Assembly: GCA_012728155.1 (NCBI GenBank)
Contig: JAAYFR010000029.1
Location: forward strand, 1 to 9,646
Direction of reading: 5' to 3'
Length of the DNA stretch: 9,646 nucleotides
Source: Bacteroidales bacterium
GTDB lineage: Bacteria > Bacteroidota > Bacteroidia > Bacteroidales > Dysgonomonadaceae
Shown here: positions 5,160 through 9,646 of the stretch, piece by piece
Layout: every line of letters begins with the position of its first letter
How positions within the stretch are numbered: position 1 is the first letter of the stretch
The notes under the pieces: generated by a model
Database searches by the model: none
What the model was told of the DNA's origin: nothing
Seen by the model: only the letters and a program-made list of their open reading frames with translations
Position numbers and translations under genes: made by a program

Positions 5160-6737
5160 TTATTGATCCTCAAGAAGGGGATCAGGAGTTCTGATTTTAT
5201 AAAATATATCGGTATTGTTATACACTCCACTGAAATTACGGGAGCCGGGGCCATAGGCAAATACCGGAAGCATGATGGGTGTATGGTCGTTGGTGACACG
5301 GTATTGTTTCTCCAACTCACTTAAAAAGTCTTTTGCATCTTTCCGGTCGTTAAAGACATTCATTCCTCCTCCCGCAAGCAGCATGAGTTTCCCATCAAGC
5401 AAATAGTTAGTAAGTTGATCGGTATCGTCTCGTTCTGTTGCATGACCGTAAAAAGCGGCAGGCGTGGCATCTGCCAGGTTTCCCAGTGTAATGACACCGC
5501 ACGCCAACCCTTTCTCGTACGCATAATCAGTGAATGATGCATTCACTTTTCCATCGTCGGTCATGCTGATATAGCGGTTATTAGTCGCCTTCCCGGTTGC
5601 CAGGGCACTGCCTCCTGCTGCCGAATCAGTGGTATAAGCATCTTTGGCATTGCTTTTTTGCAGTCCGATATTCTTGATACTCAACAATGTCAGCCCCTTA
5701 TTCACTGTTTCCGCGGCATTGATTTGCGCCAATCCCATCCCGTCACCAATAAGGAAGATAATATTTTTTATTTTCTTTTCGGCACCGTCGTTCCGGTAAG
5801 TTGGCTGATATATCTCTATCCTTTCCGAAAGCTGAATCTTCTCACGGTTGAATCCTCTGAAGCCGGAAGTTGTCTTGTCGAGGCGGTCGGTCGTAACCAT
5901 TCCATGTGCATTATGAATCTCAACCTCTATCCTGTAGTTTTTTTCCTCAAAATTCCTGAAGAAATCGGTACATTTTTCTACCCTATCCGTATTGATGATA
6001 TCCACTCCCATGGCATACTGCGTATTCCAAGCTGTAATTCCGTCGGGAGATGCCCAAAAACGGATGGGTTTACCCATAGAATGTGCCTTGTCAATGATTT
6101 CCTGTACTTTTTCTTTCTGCTCGTGTAGCATTGTTCCTTTTCCGTTCCAACGGGCATATTTGAAAAATGGCTCACTGATCAGGGCTATCCTATCCAGTTG
6201 ATCATCGGTATAGTTGAGAGCAACCTGACCATCGAAAAAGATAAATGGAGGATATTTCTCAAAATTTTCCGGTTTTGGCACACTACCCGTGATGACCACT
6301 TTTACGGCATTGGGATTGACGAAGGGATCAAAAACCTCGGGATATTGTCCAACCATTTCCACTATCCTAGTCAGGGTTGGTTCTGTCGGCGTCTTCATGT
6401 CGATCATCAATTGCAGGTCGTAGTCCGAATTTTTCCAAGGGCTTCCTTCGTTTTGTCTGAAAAGTTTCACCAAAGGCAACAGATACATATTTTCCAGATC
6501 AGCATCAGGAGTCAAATCTTCCTTATCATGCCCTACGAGCAAATCGCCTCTTTCAGTAACAAAAACATCCGCCTCGATGGAATATACCTGCTGCGAATAG
6601 GCCTGATAAAAAGGCACACGCTGGCGATAATCATTATGCGAATGTACCAACACACGCTGTTGCGCCAGTACTGTAAAAGAGAGCAATAAACAGACAGGTG
6701 CCAGAATTAAACTTCTCTTTGTTATCGTATTCATCAT
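5160..6737 (-). CDS. Secreted PLC/GDPD-like plus alkaline phosphatase fusion, phosphatase half truncated
   Basis: 525 residues. Residues 1-25 form a signal peptide (cleavage near LAQ). Residues 28-262 resemble the PI-PLC/glycerophosphodiesterase-like family: H34-N35-D36 (HSHNDYR), E55 and D57 (SIEADVFV), H70-D71 (LLVGHD), D113 (LMIDMKT). From about 320 an alkaline phosphatase domain begins: IIFLIGDGMG (metal ligand D332), TTDSAAGGSALATG (nucleophile S372), ADATPAAFYGH. After LLAGGGMNVF it passes via LEKQYRVT directly to NDHTPIMLPVFAYGPGS, the final His-ligand region. The block between, which normally carries VEG-x-D-H and ADHETGG, is missing without a frameshift; about 200 phosphatase residues remain of the usual 400 or more. 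Phosphatase activity is therefore unlikely, while the PLC-like half looks complete. The last ten residues (RTPDPLLEDQ) are encoded by transposon sequence. Either of two adjacent ATGs (6737, 6734) could start it. Confidence 0.82.
   Translation of the reverse strand: MMNTITKRSLILAPVCLLLSFTVLAQQRVLVHSHNDYRQRVPFYQAYSQQVYSIEADVFVTERGDLLVGHDKEDLTPDADLENMYLLPLVKLFRQNEGSPWKNSDYDLQLMIDMKTPTEPTLTRIVEMVGQYPEVFDPFVNPNAVKVVITGSVPKPENFEKYPPFIFFDGQVALNYTDDQLDRIALISEPFFKYARWNGKGTMLHEQKEKVQEIIDKAHSMGKPIRFWASPDGITAWNTQYAMGVDIINTDRVEKCTDFFRNFEEKNYRIEVEIHNAHGMVTTDRLDKTTSGFRGFNREKIQLSERIEIYQPTYRNDGAEKKIKNIIFLIGDGMGLAQINAAETVNKGLTLLSIKNIGLQKSNAKDAYTTDSAAGGSALATGKATNNRYISMTDDGKVNASFTDYAYEKGLACGVITLGNLADATPAAFYGHATERDDTDQLTNYLLDGKLMLLAGGGMNVFNDRKDAKDFLSELEKQYRVTNDHTPIMLPVFAYGPGSRNFSGVYNNTDIFYKIRTPDPLLEDQ
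5178..5194 (-). repeat. Inverted repeat, right copy (17 bp), inside the phosphatase 3' end
   Basis: Exact reverse complement of 3905-3921. It overlaps the last codons of the phosphatase gene, encoding RTPDP, so the gene's tail and stop codon lie within the transposon. Confidence 0.75.
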
Positions 6738-6895
6738 CTCGCTTCTATTAGTCTATTTCGACATGTGCAACGACAGGGAACTCCCTTTTAATTTTTCCTC
6801 CACAGCATCACCACAAAGATGCAAAAAAATATTCAGAATAAAATCAGCACTCCGGATCTCTCCGGAATTCCTTTGGACTAACAAAAAAGTCAACT
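6738..6895 (-). other. Spacer between GH109 and phosphatase genes, with a hairpin and a promoter-like site
   Basis: On the minus strand, 29 bases after the GH109 stop, TCCGGA-GAGA-TCCGGA (6866-6851) forms a 6-bp stem with a 4-nt loop. It is followed by AT-rich sequence, a possible weak terminator. Further on, CATCTTTG (6821-6814) is one base off the TAnnTTTG -7 consensus and could start the phosphatase transcript about 80 bases upstream of its ATG. Together these suggest the two genes may be separate transcription units, but both signals are weak. Confidence 0.35.
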
Positions 6896-8302
6896 TCAAC
6901 CATGTAACACCTTATCCATATCAATTACAGGCAGGGGATGATAATTCTTCCATGCGCCACGGGTAAAATCCGGAATAGCCACTGAACAGCTTTTATTCAA
7001 TACGGATCTCTCTGTCAATTCTACCAGGGAGGACCATGCCGCAGCATCATATACATTTTGGTCCAGAGGATAACCCTTTTGTAGGCAATAGATCAGTCGC
7101 CAGTCCATAATGAAATCCATCCCCCCGTGGCCACCCACCTGTTTTGCCTGTTCGCCAATAAACTTGCTCAGCGGATGTTCATATTGAGACATCACCTCTT
7201 TCTGTTTCCCTTCTTGCAGGAATGAATGGGTATCGGGTTGAATGGCCACCTTCTCATCCGGATATTTCACCGCCATCCCTTTTGTTCCCTGCACCAGATG
7301 AATACGTGAATAAGGGCGTGGGGAGGTGGTATCATGTTGAATCATTATACTTTTTCCCATGGCTGTATGAATAATCGTAGTATTCATATCTCCCAGCATA
7401 TATCGGTTCGACAAGGTAATGCGTTCATCATCCGTTAAGTTCTCTTTTGCCCAGAGAGCCAACCCATACTGGTTTGTAGATACCGACGATAGATATTCCA
7501 TGCGGTCTCCCTTATTGATTCCCAGTATTTGTGCGACAGGGCCTAAACCATGGGTTGGATAGGGATTTCCAGTATGATATCTACTGTATTCCAATCGCCA
7601 GTGTTTGTAATAACCGTTGAATTTCGAATCGCGCAGATCATGGATATAGGCTCCTTCGGTATGAATAATTTCACCCAGCAGTCCCATACGCGCCATATTG
7701 AGGGTGGCCAACTCAAAGAAATCATAGCAACAGTTTTCGAGCATCATGCAATGCAATTGCTTCTCTTCCGCCTTATCCACCAAAGCCCAACAATCTTTTA
7801 CGGTCAGTGCTGCCGGCACCTCAACTGCCACATGTTTGCCATGATCCATGGCATATAAGGCGATAGGCACGTGTAGTTCCCATGGAGTTGCGTTATAAAT
7901 CAGATCGATATCATCCCGTTCACACATCTTTTTCCAATCTTCTTCGCCGGTGTATGTCGCCGCCTCTTTTCGTTGATTGTTCCGGAGTGTTTGCTGGCTC
8001 TTCTCCATCCGTTCCGGAATCAGATCGCATAAGGCTACAATTTCAGTTCCTTTAATTTTGCTAAGCCTATTTACCGCACCACCACCGCGACCTAATCCTA
8101 CCACTCCGATACGTACTGTCGGGATGGGATCACAACGAAGTCCCAACACCGATTTTCCCTTGGCCGGGGGGTTATGCTCATTGAAACTATTCGATAAGTC
8201 CGAATCCGACACAATACCCCCCATCGCATCCAGCTTACTGCCGAATGCCACTGCACTTCCTGCTAAAGAAGTCTTTAAAAACTGTCTTCTGTTAATTGCC
8301 AT
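6896..8302 (-). CDS. GH109-type NAD-dependent glycosidase (alpha-N-acetylgalactosaminidase family)
   Basis: 468 residues, full family length. The N-terminus NRRQFLKTSLAGSAVAFG is a twin-arginine signal, so the folded, cofactor-loaded enzyme would be exported. Residues 62-75 (TVRIGVVGLGRGGG) form the Rossmann NAD-binding turn, then ALCDLIPER and the EVPAALTVKDCW segment typical of Gfo/Idh/MocA proteins. The C-terminal half carries runs I associate with GH109: MMLENCCYDFFEL, EGAYIHDLR, YPTHGLGPVAQ (246-258), GDMNTT, QHDTTSPRPYSRIHLVQGTKG, GGHGGMDF and YDAAAWSSLVELTERSV. Characterised members remove terminal alpha-GalNAc by a redox-assisted elimination that needs bound NAD+. The exact sugar here is not certain. 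The start at 8302 is fixed by the Tat signal; the frame shows no damage. It likely acts on host or microbial glycans. Confidence 0.9.
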   Translation of the reverse strand: MAINRRQFLKTSLAGSAVAFGSKLDAMGGIVSDSDLSNSFNEHNPPAKGKSVLGLRCDPIPTVRIGVVGLGRGGGAVNRLSKIKGTEIVALCDLIPERMEKSQQTLRNNQRKEAATYTGEEDWKKMCERDDIDLIYNATPWELHVPIALYAMDHGKHVAVEVPAALTVKDCWALVDKAEEKQLHCMMLENCCYDFFELATLNMARMGLLGEIIHTEGAYIHDLRDSKFNGYYKHWRLEYSRYHTGNPYPTHGLGPVAQILGINKGDRMEYLSSVSTNQYGLALWAKENLTDDERITLSNRYMLGDMNTTIIHTAMGKSIMIQHDTTSPRPYSRIHLVQGTKGMAVKYPDEKVAIQPDTHSFLQEGKQKEVMSQYEHPLSKFIGEQAKQVGGHGGMDFIMDWRLIYCLQKGYPLDQNVYDAAAWSSLVELTERSVLNKSCSVAIPDFTRGAWKNYHPLPVIDMDKVLHG

Positions 8303-8308
8303 AATAAA

Positions 8309-8437
8309 CTATAATTTTATGCGAACCAGTAGTTGAAGCTGTTCGCCAGTTCAATTGATTTCAACGACACCGAAATTGAGCTCTAATCCACTCATATACT
8401 CATCAAACTTATGCTCCGGAACATCGAATTGACAACA
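8309..8437 (-). pseudogene. 3' stub of a lost gene directly upstream of GH109
   Basis: The minus strand reads QFDVPEHKFDEYMSGLELNF, then GVVEIN, an in-frame TGA (8353-8351), then TGEQLQLLVRIKL and TAG (8311-8309), 6 bases before the GH109 ATG. If the TGA were TGG, the FGVVEINW-x-x-x-x-LQLLVRI pattern would resemble the C-terminal strand pair of PhoD/metallophosphoesterase-type proteins; that resemblance is weak. The tight spacing to GH109 suggests a former operon partner whose body was deleted. The frame is short and could be chance. The rest of the gap (8438-8501) shows nothing I can name. Confidence 0.3.
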
Positions 8438-8501
8438 TCATATCTTTTACAGCAAGGCATCCCAAGTCGACAAGATAGAAACACCTTTACCCATCGAAAT
8501 T

Positions 8502-9646
8502 CTATCGAAACATTGTGACGATTCGTTCAATACCTTTCTGAAGCTGATCGATCTCCTCTTGGGTATTGTAAAAGGCAAAAGAGGCACGAACGGTACCTTC
8601 CACGCCCAGTTCGCGCATCAATGGTTCGGCACAGTGGTGACCCGTACGGACAGCGATCCCCATCTTGTCGAGCAGGGTGCCCATATCGTAGGGATGAATT
8701 CCATCCACACGGAAAGAGATCACGCTACTTTTATCAGCGGCACTTCCCTGAATGCGCAATCCCGGTATGGCAAGCAACTGTTCGGTTGCATACCGCAGCA
8801 ACTCATGCTCATAAAAATCGATATTTTGTACTCCTATGGAGGAGATATAACGAAGTGCCGTAGCCAATGCCGCTGTCCCTACAAAGTCGGGGGTCCCCGC
8901 CTCAAACTTAAAAGGCAGCCGGTTGAAAGTGGTTTTCTCAAAAGAGACAGTCGAGATCATCTCTCCTCCCCCCTGATATGGGGGAAGCGCCTCGAGCCAT
9001 TTCTCCTTTCCATACAACACCCCCACACCTGTCGGCCCATATACCTTGTGCGAAGAGAAGACCAGAAAATCACAATCGATCGCCTGCACATCCACTTTGC
9101 GGTGTTGCACACTCTGTGCCGCATCAATCAATATGGGAATTGCATGCCGGTGCGCTATCTCCACCATTTGTTCCACGGGGTTTACCGTCCCCAACACATT
9201 GGAGATATGGGTGGCAGCAATCAGCTTGGTACGGGGGGTGATCTTTTTTTCCAACTCATCCAGGATCAGTTCACCGTGTGCGTTGATGGGCACTACTTTC
9301 AGTTTCAGACCATAATATTCGCATTGCAACTGCCAAGGGACAATATTGGAGTGGTGTTCCATGGCGGTGATCAATAGCTCGTCGCCTTCCCGGCAATAAC
9401 TTCTGCAGAACGACGACGCTACCAAATTAATCGATTCGGTAGTACCACGTGTAAAGACAATCTCATTGGAAGAGGCAGCATTGATAAACTCCTGTACCAC
9501 TCTTCGTGAAGCTTCATGCTCATCGGTCGCCGCCTGGCTCAGGAAATGCACTCCCCTATGCACGTTGGCATTCACCGTAGTGTAGATCTCACTGATCTTA
9601 TCGATCACACATTGCGGTTTTTGGGTAGTAGCGGCATTATCCAAAT
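8502..9646 (-). CDS. sufS: Cysteine desulfurase, SufS type (5' end cut by window edge)
   Basis: 380 residues are visible, beginning LDNAATTQKPQ, which is normally about residue 25, so the start lies beyond the right edge. Class V aminotransferase fold. The PLP lysine is K200 in SSHKVYGPTG; H97/H98 in MEHHSN and D174/Q177 in LIDAAQS hold the cofactor. The catalytic cysteine is C338 in RTGHHCAEPLM, and R353 in VRASFAFYNT binds substrate. The RTGHHCA motif and short catalytic loop indicate the SufS (group II) branch, rather than IscS/NifS. It takes sulfur from L-cysteine, leaving alanine, and passes it to the SUF Fe-S scaffold in the cytoplasm; sufBCD would be expected upstream, outside the window. 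The frame is intact to the TAG at 8502. Confidence 0.92.
   Translation of the reverse strand, partial: LDNAATTQKPQCVIDKISEIYTTVNANVHRGVHFLSQAATDEHEASRRVVQEFINAASSNEIVFTRGTTESINLVASSFCRSYCREGDELLITAMEHHSNIVPWQLQCEYYGLKLKVVPINAHGELILDELEKKITPRTKLIAATHISNVLGTVNPVEQMVEIAHRHAIPILIDAAQSVQHRKVDVQAIDCDFLVFSSHKVYGPTGVGVLYGKEKWLEALPPYQGGGEMISTVSFEKTTFNRLPFKFEAGTPDFVGTAALATALRYISSIGVQNIDFYEHELLRYATEQLLAIPGLRIQGSAADKSSVISFRVDGIHPYDMGTLLDKMGIAVRTGHHCAEPLMRELGVEGTVRASFAFYNTQEEIDQLQKGIERIVTMFR

Larger units (their letters stand above)
3905..5194 (-). mobile_element. Decayed DDE transposon bounded by 17-bp inverted repeats
   Basis: The interval contains only one degraded transposase frame (5102 to 3929), a promoter for it at 5119-5126, and perfect 17-bp inverted repeats at the two ends. 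Its base composition is visibly GC-richer than the adjoining TA module. At 1,290 bp it is shorter than an intact copy would be, because the transposase core is missing. The flanking bases (ttagat on the left, ttttat on the right) do not form a clean target duplication, which fits an old insertion or later edge changes. Identification as the element ends is inference from the repeat placement. Confidence 0.7.

Noticed and set aside
3895..5204. Target site duplication at the transposon ends
   Set aside because: The bases outside the inverted repeats (ttagat and ttttat) match only partly; not a convincing duplication.
8303..8350. Promoter of the GH109 gene (TTG, 20 bases, TACTGGTT)
   Set aside because: The downstream part matches TAnnTTTG poorly, and the site overlaps the stub frame.
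8559..9377. 272-codon plus-strand frame
   Set aside because: Antisense shadow of the sufS gene, whose catalytic motifs are unmistakable.

Overview
The window looks like chromosomal DNA of a Bacteroidota bacterium, probably order Bacteroidales (inference). The evidence is promoter -7 elements of the TAnnTTTG type before several genes, a GH109-type glycosidase with a Tat signal, a signal-peptide GH43-like enzyme, an AAA_14/DUF4143-type ATPase remnant and Bacteroidota-type transposases. It holds ordinary chromosomal genes, almost all on the minus strand, interrupted by accessory DNA in which most elements are broken.

Layout. 1-179 (-) is the start of an IS1634/IS4-like transposase that runs off the left edge, with its promoter at 192-221. 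489-1003 (-) is a degenerate group II intron: a D3-like hairpin, a gutted reverse transcriptase/maturase frame and a very well preserved domain 5. It abuts the stop codon of a secreted GH43-like glycosidase (1011-1997, -). 2094-2960 (-) is an AAA_14/DUF4143 ATPase without its nucleotide-binding head. 3249-3814 (+) is an apparently intact toxin-antitoxin pair, a 49-residue antitoxin and a PIN/VapC toxin, and is the only plus-strand module. 3905-5194 is a transposon relic bounded by a perfect 17-bp inverted repeat; its transposase has a frameshift at an A8 tract and has lost its central catalytic core. 5160-6737 (-) is a secreted PLC/GDPD-like plus alkaline phosphatase fusion that lacks a central part of the phosphatase domain and whose last residues are encoded inside the transposon end. 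6896-8302 (-) is a GH109-type glycosidase. 8309-8437 (-) looks like the 3' stub of a lost gene. 8502-9646 (-) is a SufS-type cysteine desulfurase cut by the right edge.

The GH43-like enzyme, the phosphodiesterase/phosphatase and the GH109 enzyme all carry export signals and fit scavenging of glycan and phosphate from outside the cytoplasm. Any operon link among them is inferred from orientation and spacing only. SufS supplies sulfur for Fe-S cluster assembly and is probably unrelated to them.

The most striking feature is how often the same damage recurs. At least three separate reading frames (intron maturase, transposase, alkaline phosphatase) appear to have lost an internal block with the flanking frame preserved, and two others survive as 3' stubs. 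I saw no CRISPR array, tRNA or rRNA. I did not find a convincing wholly new defence or metabolic system; the interest lies in the decay pattern, the transposon-modified phosphatase and the small TA module.
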